Source: Pseudomonas solani (lineage in GTDB: Bacteria > Pseudomonadota > Gammaproteobacteria > Pseudomonadales > Pseudomonadaceae). From it: a stretch of DNA of 64,000 bases. The stretch is taken from positions 1,086,501-1,150,500 of the forward strand of contig NZ_AP023081.1 in assembly GCF_026072635.1 (NCBI RefSeq), given 5' to 3'. Both the position numbers and the translations under genes were made by a program. A model generated the notes under the pieces. The model worked only from the letters and a program-made list of their open reading frames with translations. It had not been told where the DNA came from and did not search any database. Shown here piece by piece: positions 15,795 through 25,239 of this stretch (positions are counted from its first letter, which is position 1; every line of letters starts with the position of its first letter).

Positions 15795-18344
15795 CTACAT
15801 CAGGCCCAGCGCCTTGGCGTGGGCGACGGCCTGGGTGCGACGCTTGACGCCGAGCTTGCCGTTGATGCGCCGGGCGTGGGTCTTGACCGTGTGCAGGGAG
15901 ATGAACAGGCGCTCGGCGATTTCCTGGTTGGAGCTGCCCTGGGCAATGAGGCCGAGCACTTCCAGTTCGCGCTGGCTCAGCGGGCCACCGACGAGGCCGT
16001 CGTCGGGCTCCTCGCCCGGGTCCATGTCCAGCGCCTTGAGCATGGCCGGCTGGCGCAGCTGCAGTTCGCGCAGGGGCTGGTGCAGGTTGAACTGCTCGGC
16101 CAGGGTGAGGCCGTCGCGCAGGGTGATGGCGGCCTGGTCCAGGTCGCCGCCGAGGTACTCCGCTTCGGCCAGGGCCAGGTGGATTTCCACTTCCAGGGCG
16201 TGCATGCCGTTTTCCCGGGCCTTGTGCAGCTGGCCCAGCAGGCGCTGGCGGGCGTTGAAGGCTTCGCCCTCGTAGAGCTCGGCCAGGGCCAGTTGCCATT
16301 CGATGCGCGGGATCAGGTCGAGGGTCGCCGGGGGCGCCTGCACCGCGTGCTCGCCCCGGAAGTGCCGCAGCACCCGCAACAGGGCATGGCGCGCCTGGCC
16401 GGCGCGGCCCTGCATGAGCAGCAGGCTGCTGCTGACCTGCAGGAGCACGGCGCGGTAGACCCGCTCGGGGATATGGCGCATCTGCATCAGCCGTTCGGCT
16501 TCACGCAGGCGATCGAAGGCGCGGTCGAATTCGCGGCGGTTGGCGTCCAGCGTTGCCAGGCCGAGGTAGCCGAACAGGGCGCGGTAGTCGCCACAGTTGC
16601 GCGCTTCCTGCAGCCCGTACTGGTAGTGCTTGCGGGCTTCCTCGTCCCGCCCCTGGCGCAGGGCCAGGCGGCCACGGCGCAGGGCCAGCCGGCCCAGCAG
16701 CGGGCTGGCGTTGCGGCCCTGCCCCATGAGGAACTCCTGGGCGCGCTCCAGCACCGCATCGGCCCGCAACAGGGCGCCGCGATGCTCCAGCAGTTGCGCG
16801 TGATCGAGCTCGAGGAAGGCTTCCAGCAGCAGGCTGCCGTGGCTGCGCGCCAGTTGCAGGGCCTCGCGGCTCAGCTCCTGGGCGGCGTCGAGATCACCGG
16901 CCAGCAACGCCTGCTGGGTGAGGCCGGAGTAGCAGATCAGCTTCTGTTCCCAGGCGTCGTCGGCCAGGGTCGCCAGGGCCTCGCCCAGGTGCAGGCGGGC
17001 ACCGGGACCGTCGCCCTGGAGGTGGGCGAGCAGGCCGTATTGGGCCTGCCAGTACGACACCAGGTCACGCTGGCGCTCGGCATCGGGCTGGGGCAGGAAG
17101 CGGCCCTGCTCGGCGATGCAGCGCGCGGCCTCATCGAGCTTGCCGGAGAACAGCAGCGCCCCGGCGAGCAGGCGCAGGGAATGTGGGGACACCAGCAGCA
17201 GGCTTTCTTCCACTTCCTGGTGCAGGCGCAACAGCAGGGCGACGTTGCGCCCCTGGAACAGGTGCTGCACGCCGAAGTGCTGCAACAGGCTCACGGCCGC
17301 TTCGGGCTGCTCGGCTTCCAGGGCGTGTTCGGCGGCGGCCTGCCAGTCGCCTTCGGCGGCGAACCATTGGCAGGCGCGCAGGTGCCAGCCACGCCCGGAG
17401 TGGGCATCGCGGTTGCGCATCTGCACCGCCAGCGGCGCGAAGACGCGGAACCAGCCGGGGGCATCGCCCAGGGGCTCGATGAAGCTGCCCAGGGCATCCA
17501 GCTCGCGCAGCAGTCGGGCGCCTTCGCCGGGGCCGAACAGGTATTCGCAAAGCGCCGCGTTGAAGCGCGCCAGGTGCGCCAGGGCGAGCCAGGCTTCGGC
17601 CTGCTCGGGGCCGAGGCCGGCGAAGAGTTCGTGATCGAGGTAGGCCGCCAGGGTGGCGGAGTGGCCGCCGCGCTGCAGCGGGTCGGCGAAGCCCCAGTCC
17701 ACCGGTTCCAGCAGCGCCATGCGCACGCCGGCGCACCAGCCACCGGTGCTTTCCAGCAGGCGCGAGGGGGCATCGTGGGGCCAGCCGTGGCGCGACAGCT
17801 CGAGCAGGCGGGCGAGCTCGTCGGTTTCAAGGGTGAGCTGGGCGGCGTCCATCTCCAGCAGTTCGCCGTCGATCAGCAGCCGGGGCAGGTTGCAGGCCGG
17901 GCGCCGTCGGCCGCTGATCCACCACTGCAGCGCGGGGCTGCTGGTGGACAGCAGGCGATCGAGGCAGGCGTCCAGCTCAGGGTTGGGCTGCCGGCAGTAG
18001 TCGTCGAGGATGATCCAGCCAGGCATCGCCCATTGCGCCAGGGCGCGCTGCACGCTGGCCTCGTCGGCCTCCTCCAGCCCCATCACCGCGGCCAGGCCCG
18101 CACAGAAGCCGGCGGGCGAGAGGGTGACGCCACCCAGGGGCAGCCAGTGCACCGAGTAGTCGGCGGGGCAACGCTGCACGCACTCCATCAGCAGCACGCT
18201 CTTGCCGCTGCCAGCGGGCGCGCAGAGCAAGCGCAGGCGCGCCGTGGAGCTGACCAGGGGGCCGCTCAGGCGGGGACGCTCCACATGCAGCGCTGGCAGG
18301 CGCGGCAGGTAGGCGTGGGAATCGAAACGGGTCATGGCGGACAT
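15795..18344 (-). CDS. large ATP-dependent LuxR regulator (MalT/LAL type)
   Basis: An 849-residue regulator. Walker A CAPAGSGKSVLL is at about 41-52, followed by a signal-transduction ATPase domain to about 350. A long alpha-helical repeat domain follows (about 400-760), and a LuxR helix-turn-helix at 785-849 (LSQRELEVLGLIAQGSSNQEIAERL...TVKTHARRINGKLGVKRRTQAV). Such regulators bind DNA when ATP and an inducer promote oligomerisation. ATG 18344 follows GAGG; an ATG at 18335 is possible. It is downstream of, and probably controls, the DUF1329/DUF1302 genes on the same strand, though a terminator separates them. Confidence 0.88.
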   Translation of the reverse strand: MSAMTRFDSHAYLPRLPALHVERPRLSGPLVSSTARLRLLCAPAGSGKSVLLMECVQRCPADYSVHWLPLGGVTLSPAGFCAGLAAVMGLEEADEASVQRALAQWAMPGWIILDDYCRQPNPELDACLDRLLSTSSPALQWWISGRRRPACNLPRLLIDGELLEMDAAQLTLETDELARLLELSRHGWPHDAPSRLLESTGGWCAGVRMALLEPVDWGFADPLQRGGHSATLAAYLDHELFAGLGPEQAEAWLALAHLARFNAALCEYLFGPGEGARLLRELDALGSFIEPLGDAPGWFRVFAPLAVQMRNRDAHSGRGWHLRACQWFAAEGDWQAAAEHALEAEQPEAAVSLLQHFGVQHLFQGRNVALLLRLHQEVEESLLLVSPHSLRLLAGALLFSGKLDEAARCIAEQGRFLPQPDAERQRDLVSYWQAQYGLLAHLQGDGPGARLHLGEALATLADDAWEQKLICYSGLTQQALLAGDLDAAQELSREALQLARSHGSLLLEAFLELDHAQLLEHRGALLRADAVLERAQEFLMGQGRNASPLLGRLALRRGRLALRQGRDEEARKHYQYGLQEARNCGDYRALFGYLGLATLDANRREFDRAFDRLREAERLMQMRHIPERVYRAVLLQVSSSLLLMQGRAGQARHALLRVLRHFRGEHAVQAPPATLDLIPRIEWQLALAELYEGEAFNARQRLLGQLHKARENGMHALEVEIHLALAEAEYLGGDLDQAAITLRDGLTLAEQFNLHQPLRELQLRQPAMLKALDMDPGEEPDDGLVGGPLSQRELEVLGLIAQGSSNQEIAERLFISLHTVKTHARRINGKLGVKRRTQAVAHAKALGLM

Positions 18345-18445
18345 GCGGCACGCCTCATTGTTCTTGTCCGGCTGCTCAGGGCGCCAGCCTAGGTCTCTGG
18401 CACGGGCCTCTTGAAGGATCATTCAGGGCAATGATCCAAGCCCAT

Positions 18446-18468
18446 AAAAAAGGCGGCCAATGGCCGCC
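18446..18468 (-). terminator. intrinsic terminator after the DUF1329 gene
   Basis: Read leftward, stem GGCGGCC/GGCCGCC (18452-18468, loop ATT) is followed by six T residues (A-run 18446-18451 on the plus strand). Confidence 0.85.
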
Positions 18469-18530
18469 TCGAATGTGGGAGCGTCGCAATCACAAGATGG
18501 GGGTGCGCACGTCCCTGTGCGCGTGGGACA

Positions 18531-19904
18531 TCAACGGACGCCGGCGTTACGCAGCGCGGCGGGGGTGTAGTCCGCAGCCTTGCCGACGAAGCCGAACTCG
18601 AAGCTGTGCTTCTCTTCGTTCTTCATGCCCAGGGCCAGGTAGCGGCCGGCGATGATGTCGTACAGGGCTTCCAGGGTGTAGGCCGGAACCTGCTGGTTGT
18701 AATAGAACTGGGCGTGGCCCTCGGCGACGCGCCACAGTTGGCCGCGACCGTCGTAATGGTCCACCAGGGCTACCTGCCAGCTGTCCTCGTCTATGTACAT
18801 GTGGCGCTTGGCGTAGATGTGGCGCTCGCCGCTCTTCACGGTGGCGACCACTTCCCAGACGCGGTGCAGCTCGTAACGGGTCAGGTCCTGGTTGATGTGG
18901 CCGGCCTTGATCACGTCGTCGTACTTGAGCGAGGGCGAGTCCAGCTTGTAGCTGTTGTAGGGGATGTACATCTCCTTCTTGCCCACCAACTTCCAGTCGT
19001 AACGATCCGGGGCGCCGGAGAACATGTCGAAGTTGTCGGAGGTACGCAGGCCGTCGGAGGCGGTACCCGGGCCGTCGTAGGCGACCTGGGGCGCACGGCG
19101 CACGCGGCGCTGGCCGGCGTTGTAGATCCACGCCAGGCGCGGTTCCTTCACCTGGTCCAGGGTTTCGTGCACCAGCAGGACGTTACCCGCCAGGCGCGAG
19201 GGCGCGGTCACCTGCTGCTTGAAGAACAGCAGCACGTTCTCGCCCTTGCCTGCCGGCAGGTCCGGCATCTCCTGGGGCACGGCCACTTCTTCCTCGAAGC
19301 GGATCGGCGTGTAGGAACCGTTCACCTGGGGGGTGGCCTGGGTGATGATCCGGCGCAGGTTGCCGCCACGGTAGCGGGTGACGTGGTTCCAGATCACTTC
19401 CACGCCGTTCTTCGGAATCGGGAAGGCGTAGTAGCGGCTGTCGGCGAAGTTGGCCAGGCCGTTGCCGTCGTTGATCGGCTGTACGGTGACGGCGCTTTTC
19501 TTCGCTGCCTCGTTGACCGCGGCAGGCACGGCGACGGTGCGGTGGGTCGGGTACACCGGGATCTTGTAGGTCTCGGGGTAGCGCTTGAACATCGCCACCT
19601 GGCCGTCGGACAGCTTGTCCTTGTACTGGTCGACGTTGGCCGCGGTGATGGTGAACAGCGGTTTCTCGCTGGCGAAGGGGTCGGCGAGGAAGCCCTTGGC
19701 GTCCACCGCGCCGGCGTCCTTGCCGATGCCGCCGGTCCACTCGGGAATGCTGCCATCGGCGTTGCCGGCCTTCTCCGCACCCAGCGGGGTGAGGCTGGTG
19801 CCGAGCTTGGCGGCTTCGTCAGCGGACACGGCAGCCATCACGTTGGCGGCGAGCAGGCTGAGAACCAGGGCGGTGCTGTGCAGGATCGTCTTACGCATAG
19901 TCAT
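18531..19904 (-). CDS. DUF1329 family exported protein
   Basis: A 457-residue protein with a Sec signal peptide (MRKTILHSTALVLSLLAANVMA-A). The body is the DUF1329 domain (GTSLTPLGAEKAGNADGSIPEWTGG at the start; YDWKLVGKKEMYIPYNSYKL and the RHMYIDEDSWQV block later), an outer-membrane lipoprotein-sorting-like fold. Function is not established. DUF1329 and DUF1302 genes travel together and are often next to RND/MMPL exporters or hydrophobic-substrate catabolic genes. It follows DUF1302 by 13 bp and ends at a strong terminator, so the pair is an operon. Confidence 0.85.
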   Translation of the reverse strand: MTMRKTILHSTALVLSLLAANVMAAVSADEAAKLGTSLTPLGAEKAGNADGSIPEWTGGIGKDAGAVDAKGFLADPFASEKPLFTITAANVDQYKDKLSDGQVAMFKRYPETYKIPVYPTHRTVAVPAAVNEAAKKSAVTVQPINDGNGLANFADSRYYAFPIPKNGVEVIWNHVTRYRGGNLRRIITQATPQVNGSYTPIRFEEEVAVPQEMPDLPAGKGENVLLFFKQQVTAPSRLAGNVLLVHETLDQVKEPRLAWIYNAGQRRVRRAPQVAYDGPGTASDGLRTSDNFDMFSGAPDRYDWKLVGKKEMYIPYNSYKLDSPSLKYDDVIKAGHINQDLTRYELHRVWEVVATVKSGERHIYAKRHMYIDEDSWQVALVDHYDGRGQLWRVAEGHAQFYYNQQVPAYTLEALYDIIAGRYLALGMKNEEKHSFEFGFVGKAADYTPAALRNAGVR

Positions 19905-19917
19905 GTTCTCTGTTCAC

Positions 19918-21711
19918 TCAGAAGTTCATGCCGAAGCTGACGGCAAGGAAATCGCGGTCGACCAGGGTGTTGTACTTGCCACCGAAGAAGTCCGTGTAGC
20001 TGAGGCTGGCGGTGTAGGTGTTCTGGTAGTCGGCATCGACACCGATGCTGAGCGCCTTGGCACCCTCGTTGAACAGACCGTTGGGGCCGTAGCCGTCGAC
20101 GTCATGGGACCAGGCCACGTTCGGCTTCAGGTTGATGCCGGCGATGACGTTGCTGTAGTCGAGGATGGCGCGGGTGCGGTAGCCCCAGGAGGTGCTGGTG
20201 ACGAAGCCATGGGTGTCGCCGCCGAAGCCGTAGGCGCCATACACCGAGTCACGGCCGTAGCGCAGCTCGCGGGCGTTCTCCAGGCCACCGACGTGCACCA
20301 CGCCGACTTCGCCCACCAGGGTCAGGCGCTCGGCGCCCAGTACCTGGTCGATGAAGTGGGTCAGGGTGGTCTGTACCTGGGTGATTTCCTTGCGCTTGTA
20401 GCCGGTGTTGTCGGCGCCCGGCGCAGTGGCGATCGGCGAGGCGGTGCCGCCGGCGATCGGGTTGACCAGGGCCAGGGTCACGTCATTGGTGTTGAGCTGG
20501 ACCGGGGCGTTCGGACGGTAGCTGATCTCGCCGCTCCAGGCCGTGCCGGTGGGCAGGGTGGTGGAGAAGCTCAGGCCGTAGAGCTGGATGTCCTCGGGGT
20601 ATTCCAGGTAGTACTGGCCATTGCCGAGCATGGTGCTCTGCGCCAGGCCTGCTCCGGAGCCAGGGACGATACCGTTGGCGGTGGAAATGATGCTGGGCAG
20701 TGCGGCGAGGGTCGCGGCGCTGGCCGTCTTGGTGCCCACGAACGGGGTGCGGCTGTGGTAGTTCATGAAGTAGGCGGCGTATTCGGTTTCGTCGCCCAGC
20801 CAGCGCAGGGCTGTGCCGAATTGGCCGCTGTCACGGGCGTCACGGTCGCCGCCACGGGGCAGGATCACACCCTCGGAGGTGACCTCGAAGCCCTGGCCGA
20901 AGGCAGCCGCCACAGGCTGCAGCGGCGCGATGGCCGGGGAGCCCACGGTGTAGCCGGTTTCGCAGCCATCGGAGGCCACGTCACCACCGAAGAAGGTGCC
21001 GCAGTTGTCCAGGACCGTCTGGTCCCATTCCAGCTGGTAGAAGGCCTCGACGCTGAGCTGGTCGGTCAGGGTCTGGGAGACGTAGAACATGTTGACCGGG
21101 ATGAGGCCTTCCTTGATCTCCGCGCCGGGGCGGCGGAAGGCGGAGACGTCGACCGGGTTGATCGAGTTGATGCTGTTGCCGATGAAGGTGCTTTCGCCCC
21201 AGCTCACCACCTGCTTGCCCACGCGAACGTTACCCGGCAGGTCGGCGATGCTGTAGTTGTGGTAGACGAAGGCGTCCAGCAGTTGCGCGCCGGAGGACTT
21301 GGAGCCTTCCTTGCGGTTGTGGTCGCTGATGTCCTTGAACCGGCGGTTCTCGTCCTTCAGCTCGAAGTCGTACCAGTACTTGCCACGGACGAACACACCG
21401 GTGTCGCCGTACTTGAGCTCGAGATCGTGGATGCCCTTGAAGATCTTCGAGAAGGTTTCGCCCTTCTTGAAGTTGAGGCGGCCATCGTCACCGGTGGACG
21501 ACTGGCCCTTGCCGCCGTTCACGGTGCTGACCAGATCCGGGTCGGCGCCGCGCATGGACCAGCTAGCACCCACCGACAGCGAGGAGTCGAACTGCCCTTC
21601 GATCTCGCCGATGTTGAAGTTGACGGCGTGGGCCTGGGTGGCAAATCCCAAGGCTACGGCGGCGGCCAGCGCGTGCGGCCGGAAAACTGCGCGCATTGTT
21701 GTTTTTGTCAT
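19918..21711 (-). CDS. DUF1302 family outer-membrane beta-barrel protein
   Basis: A 597-residue exported protein: signal peptide MTKTTMRAVFRPHALAAAVA...TQAHA with cleavage before VNFNIGEIEG. Alternating beta-strand sequence runs throughout and the last residue is Phe (FLAVSFGMNF), typical of BAM-inserted porin-like barrels. DUF1302 proteins are thought to be outer-membrane channels or lipid/hydrophobic-substrate handling proteins; the substrate here is unknown. ATG 21711 follows AGGAAAG; the frame upstream to 21744 is not needed. It is first of the DUF1302-DUF1329 operon. Confidence 0.87.
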   Translation of the reverse strand: MTKTTMRAVFRPHALAAAVALGFATQAHAVNFNIGEIEGQFDSSLSVGASWSMRGADPDLVSTVNGGKGQSSTGDDGRLNFKKGETFSKIFKGIHDLELKYGDTGVFVRGKYWYDFELKDENRRFKDISDHNRKEGSKSSGAQLLDAFVYHNYSIADLPGNVRVGKQVVSWGESTFIGNSINSINPVDVSAFRRPGAEIKEGLIPVNMFYVSQTLTDQLSVEAFYQLEWDQTVLDNCGTFFGGDVASDGCETGYTVGSPAIAPLQPVAAAFGQGFEVTSEGVILPRGGDRDARDSGQFGTALRWLGDETEYAAYFMNYHSRTPFVGTKTASAATLAALPSIISTANGIVPGSGAGLAQSTMLGNGQYYLEYPEDIQLYGLSFSTTLPTGTAWSGEISYRPNAPVQLNTNDVTLALVNPIAGGTASPIATAPGADNTGYKRKEITQVQTTLTHFIDQVLGAERLTLVGEVGVVHVGGLENARELRYGRDSVYGAYGFGGDTHGFVTSTSWGYRTRAILDYSNVIAGINLKPNVAWSHDVDGYGPNGLFNEGAKALSIGVDADYQNTYTASLSYTDFFGGKYNTLVDRDFLAVSFGMNF

Positions 21712-21959
21712 GCGGCTTTCCTGGTTGGTGAAGGAGGAGCACACCCTAACCAGTCACCCGCACAGGCGATAAGCGCACCAAGGAGGGATTCATCCTGTAG
21801 CTCGAAAGAGTGAATCCATGCTCTGGAACACTCCTTGCCGGGCCATTATCCGGAAGCGCTATGGCGCACCATCGAGAGCATGGATGGAACCTTCGCCTCC
21901 CCCTACCCTCAGGGCCATGGCTTTGGCATCCTGAGCCACTTGCCGACTATCGAACGACC

Positions 21960-22736
21960 ATGACCGAGCCCGACCACGACACCGCCGCCACCCGCGAAGT
22001 GGTGATGCGTTACCACCTGAGCTGGAAGGCCCGCGACATCGACGCGGTGCTGGCGCTCTACCACCCGGACGTGGAATACAACGACTACTTCCAGAACCGC
22101 TGCCTGCACCGTGCGGAGCTCGGCGACTACGTGCGCGCCACCATGCCCAGCGGGCCGGACGAGTACCTGGAGCACAGCGACCGCATCCGCGTGGACGGCG
22201 ATACCGCGTTCATCCAGTACAGCCTGCGCCTGGGCCACAGCGGTACCTTTCGTACCAGCGAGGCCATTACCGTCCGTGACGGCCTGATCTGGCGCATCAA
22301 CGAATACGCCCTGCTGATCCAGGGCAAACGCGAGGCCGGCGACCGCCTGCAACGCCCCGCCGCCAGCCGCCTGGGGCTTTCGGCCCGGCAGCTGAGCCTG
22401 CTGGCGCGGGACCTGGAGGACTACTTCCAGCACAGCCAGCCGTACCTCGACCCGGCGCTGGACCTGCACCAGGTTGCCGCCGCCACCGGTTACACCCGTA
22501 ACCAGATTTCCTACCTGCTCAACCAGATGCTCGGCCAGAGCTTCTACCAGTACGTCAACCAGGCCCGCCTGGGCCACCTGCTGGCGCAGCTGGAGCAAGG
22601 GCCGACCTCGCCGCGCATCGACGAACTCGCCTTCGCCGCCGGCTTCAATTCCCTCTCGGCCTTCTATCGCTGCTTCCGCCAGCACACAGGGTTGTCGCCG
22701 AAGGCTTACTTGAAGCAGCTAAAAGCCTCTCTCTGA
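21960..22736 (+). CDS. AraC regulator with N-terminal SnoaL/NTF2-like domain
   Basis: A 258-residue protein. Residues about 10-115 form an NTF2/SnoaL-like domain (EVVMRYHLSWKARDIDAVLALYHPDVEYNDYF; VDGDTAFIQYSLRLGHSG; ITVRDGLIWRINEY). Residues about 145-258 are an AraC helix-turn-helix domain (YLDPALDLHQVAAATGYTRNQISYLLNQMLGQSFYQYVN; LAFAAGFNSLSAFYRCFRQHTGLSPKAYL). A ligand-sensing role for the NTF2 fold is inferred. ATG 21960 has only a weak ribosome site, but the upstream frame to 21810 is implausible. It lies 98 bp before the FAD oxidoreductase on the same strand and may control it. Confidence 0.8.
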   Translation: MTEPDHDTAATREVVMRYHLSWKARDIDAVLALYHPDVEYNDYFQNRCLHRAELGDYVRATMPSGPDEYLEHSDRIRVDGDTAFIQYSLRLGHSGTFRTSEAITVRDGLIWRINEYALLIQGKREAGDRLQRPAASRLGLSARQLSLLARDLEDYFQHSQPYLDPALDLHQVAAATGYTRNQISYLLNQMLGQSFYQYVNQARLGHLLAQLEQGPTSPRIDELAFAAGFNSLSAFYRCFRQHTGLSPKAYLKQLKASL

Positions 22737-22834
22737 GCGGCACGCCGAGTCCCGGCGTGCACGCACACACGACAGCGCCCGCGCCAGCTTCTAGTCTTGC
22801 CGCCATCCGAACCTTTCCAACTGGGAGCCCCGCT

Positions 22835-24241
22835 ATGCCGGCCTGGCAATCGATCAGCCTGTGGATGGACCAGCTCGACGAGCCGCTCACCCCGCGCCCC
22901 GCCCTGGGCGGCAGCCTGGAGGTGGATATCGCCATCATCGGCGCCGGCTACACCGGCCTGTGGACCGCCTACTACCTCAAGCGCCAGGCCCCCGAACTGC
23001 GCATCGCCATCCTCGAAGCCGAGATCGCCGGCTTCGGCGCCAGCGGGCGCAACGGCGGCTGGCTGATGGGCAACCTGCTGGGCGAGGACCGCGCCCTGGC
23101 GAAGCTTTCCCGCGACGAGCGCCGCGCCTCCCTGGACCTGCTCCATGGCATTCCCGACGAAGTGGCCGAGGTGCTGCAGCGCGAAGGCATCGACTGCGAC
23201 TACCGCAAGGGCGGCGTGCTCTATTGCGCGGCCCGCTACCCCGAGCAGGAAGTGCGCCTGCGCCAGCAACTGCGCGACCTGCACGCCGAGGGCCTGGGCG
23301 AGGACGACTACCGCTGGCTGACCCCGCCGGAGCTGGGCCGGCAGATCCGCGTGGCCGGCGCCCTGGGCGGAATCTTCACGCCGCACTGCGCCACCATCCA
23401 GCCGGCGCGCCTGGTGCGCGGCCTGGCCCGCGCCGTCGAGCGCATGGGCGTGCAGCTGTTCGAACAGAGCCGCGTCACCGATTGGCAGCCCGGCCGCATC
23501 ACCACCCTGCAGGGCGAGGTGAAGGCCCACTGGGTGGTGCCCGCCATCGAAGGCTACGCTGCCGCCCTGCCCCCGCTCGGCCGCTATCAGCTGCCGGTGC
23601 AGAGCCTGCTGGTGGCCAGCGAGCCGCTGCCGGAGTCCACCTGGGCCGAGATCGGCCTGGAACGGGGCCAGGCCTTCAGCGAGAACAGCCGCCAAGTCAC
23701 CTATGGCCAGCGCACCGCCGACAACCGCCTGGTGTTCGGTGCCCGCGGCGGCTACCGCTTCGGCGGCAAGCTGCGGGAGAACTTCCAGCTCGACGACGAC
23801 GAGATCGCCCTGCGCCGCTACCTGTTCGGCGAGCTGTTCCCGATGCTGCGCAACGTGCGCCTGACCCACAGCTGGGGCGGCAACCTGGGCATGGCGCGGC
23901 GCTTCCAGCCGCACATGCTGGTGGACCGTGCCAGCGGCATCGCCCTCTCCGGCGGCTACGGCGGTGAAGGCGTGGGCGCCACCAACCTCGGCGGCCGCAC
24001 CCTGGCCGACCTGATCCTCGGCCGCGAGACCCTGCTCACCCGCCAGCCCTGGGTGCTGGGCGACGGGCCGCTGAACCGGCTCTCCGCCTGGGAGCCGGAG
24101 CCCTGCCGCTGGCTCGGCTACAACGCCATCATCCGCAGCTTCGTCCACGAGGACCGGGTGCTGGCCAACCCCCACAGCGCCCCCTGGCGCCGCGCCCTGG
24201 CCAGCCGCCTGGCCGGATTCATGGAAAGCCTGATGCGCTGA
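22835..24241 (+). CDS. FAD-dependent oxidoreductase (DAO family, gamma-glutamylputrescine oxidase-like)
   Basis: A 468-residue flavoprotein with the dinucleotide motif DIAIIGAGYTGLWTAYYLKRQ (about 31-51), then the GASGRNGGWLMG motif (about 68-79) typical of the DadA/PuuB-like subgroup, and a C-terminal substrate cap with GGYGGEGVGATNLGGRTLADLILG. These enzymes oxidise primary or secondary amines in amino acids or polyamines. The ATG at 22835 follows TGGGAG. The cupin gene starts 56 bp downstream, a common pairing for such oxidases. Confidence 0.85.
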   Translation: MPAWQSISLWMDQLDEPLTPRPALGGSLEVDIAIIGAGYTGLWTAYYLKRQAPELRIAILEAEIAGFGASGRNGGWLMGNLLGEDRALAKLSRDERRASLDLLHGIPDEVAEVLQREGIDCDYRKGGVLYCAARYPEQEVRLRQQLRDLHAEGLGEDDYRWLTPPELGRQIRVAGALGGIFTPHCATIQPARLVRGLARAVERMGVQLFEQSRVTDWQPGRITTLQGEVKAHWVVPAIEGYAAALPPLGRYQLPVQSLLVASEPLPESTWAEIGLERGQAFSENSRQVTYGQRTADNRLVFGARGGYRFGGKLRENFQLDDDEIALRRYLFGELFPMLRNVRLTHSWGGNLGMARRFQPHMLVDRASGIALSGGYGGEGVGATNLGGRTLADLILGRETLLTRQPWVLGDGPLNRLSAWEPEPCRWLGYNAIIRSFVHEDRVLANPHSAPWRRALASRLAGFMESLMR

Positions 24242-24297
24242 GCCGGGCGATGCCCGCTCACGCGCCCCAAAACGACAACCCGACTGGAAGCCCTTGC

Positions 24298-24642
24298 ATG
24301 AAAGCCACCCTGCTGAAGAACACCCACGACCTGCCGCTCTCCGAACCGGCCCCGGTGCCCGTCCCGGTGGGCGAGCCCGTGCCGCACACCCGCGTGCACT
24401 CGGTGGAGCGCACCGACGGCGTGGAAACCGGCGTCTGGGAATGCAGCCCCGGCAAGTTCCGCCGGCAGATCGTCGAGCAGGAGTTCTGCCACTTCACCCA
24501 CGGCAGCTGCACCTTCACCCCGGACGGCGGCGAGCCCATCGAGATCAAGGCCGGCGACGCCCTGCTGCTCCCCGCCAACAGCCTGGGCATCTGGGATGTG
24601 AAGGAAACCCTGCGCAAGACCTACGTGATTATCAGCCGCTGA
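24298..24642 (+). CDS. cupin domain protein (DUF861 / ethanolamine-utilisation-like)
   Basis: A 114-residue single cupin: GVWECSPGKFRRQIVEQEFCHFTHGSCTFTPDGGEPIEIKAGDALLLPANSLGIWDVKETLRKTYVI. The pattern matches the Cupin_3/(S)-ureidoglycine aminohydrolase-like group, often linked to amine oxidases. The start at 24298 follows GGAAG. It is probably co-transcribed with the FAD oxidoreductase, though its own activity is unknown. Confidence 0.82.
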   Translation: MKATLLKNTHDLPLSEPAPVPVPVGEPVPHTRVHSVERTDGVETGVWECSPGKFRRQIVEQEFCHFTHGSCTFTPDGGEPIEIKAGDALLLPANSLGIWDVKETLRKTYVIISR

Positions 24643-24691
24643 CTCTGGCGGTACAGCCCGGGAGCGCTGCGCGCTCCTGGGCGAATGAATT

Positions 24692-25231
24692 GGCTCTGTC
24701 TGCGTTAGCTGTTGTGGTTTTAATGCAAGCGTTCAAGCACGGTGCTTTCCGGGCGCCCAAGGATTCGTGCCACCTCCACCGCATGGGTTTCGCTTCGCTC
24801 TACACCATCCTACGAAAGCCTGTGCGCACCACGTGGCGATGCGCTGGACGAAGAAAGTTGGAGCAGCCGCCAACGCCCCTCCAGGAGGCCGAACGCAGTC
24901 GTTGCGCCGGGGGACGAGCGGCATGGATGCCGCGAGAGGCGCGCCAGGCCATGGATGGCCCATCGCGCCGGCCCCCAGACGACGCTTGCGGCGAACGCAC
25001 TTCAGTGCGGCCCGAAGGGCGAGCGTAGCGAGTAACGGCGATGGAGTGAGGGAACCCCGGCGAAGCCGGGGCCGGATGATGGGGCAAGCCCTTTTGGTTC
25101 CTTTTAAGTGGTTCGGCATTCCGACGATTGTTAAAAGGGACTCGCCCGGGGGGGCGAAACCAGAAACATCACCAGAGCTCGGCAATCAGCTGGACTCAAA
25201 TCCTCTAGCAACACTTAACGCAGACAGAGCC
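24692..25231. mobile_element. 540-bp MITE-like element with terminal inverted repeats and 8-bp target duplication
   Basis: The ends are inverted repeats: GGCTCTGTCTGCGTTA at 24692 and its exact complement ending at 25231, with similarity continuing to about 23 bp (TGTTG conserved). AATGAATT flanks both sides (24684-24691 and 25232-25239), as a target duplication should. The flanks recreate GCGAATGAATTCGCC, the R3-type repeat end, as the empty site. Inside is an R2 palindrome (24782-24814) and a stem CCTTTTAA/TTAAAAGG near 25103-25136, but no transposase. The 8-bp duplication fits IS6 or ISL3 family transposases acting in trans; the family is inference. Confidence 0.75.
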
Positions 25232-25239
25232 AATGAATT

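Noticed and set aside
15717..18392. 891-codon open frame on the plus strand across the LuxR regulator gene
   Set aside because: It is the antisense of a well-supported 849-residue regulator; long antisense frames are expected at high G+C, and the product is low-complexity Q/A/G/V-rich with no domain.
19585..21813. 742-codon open frame on the plus strand across the DUF1329/DUF1302 genes
   Set aside because: Antisense to two genes with clear signal peptides and family matches; the translation has no recognised features.
22706..24175. 489-codon open frame on the minus strand across the FAD oxidoreductase
   Set aside because: Antisense of a gene with intact flavin-binding motifs.
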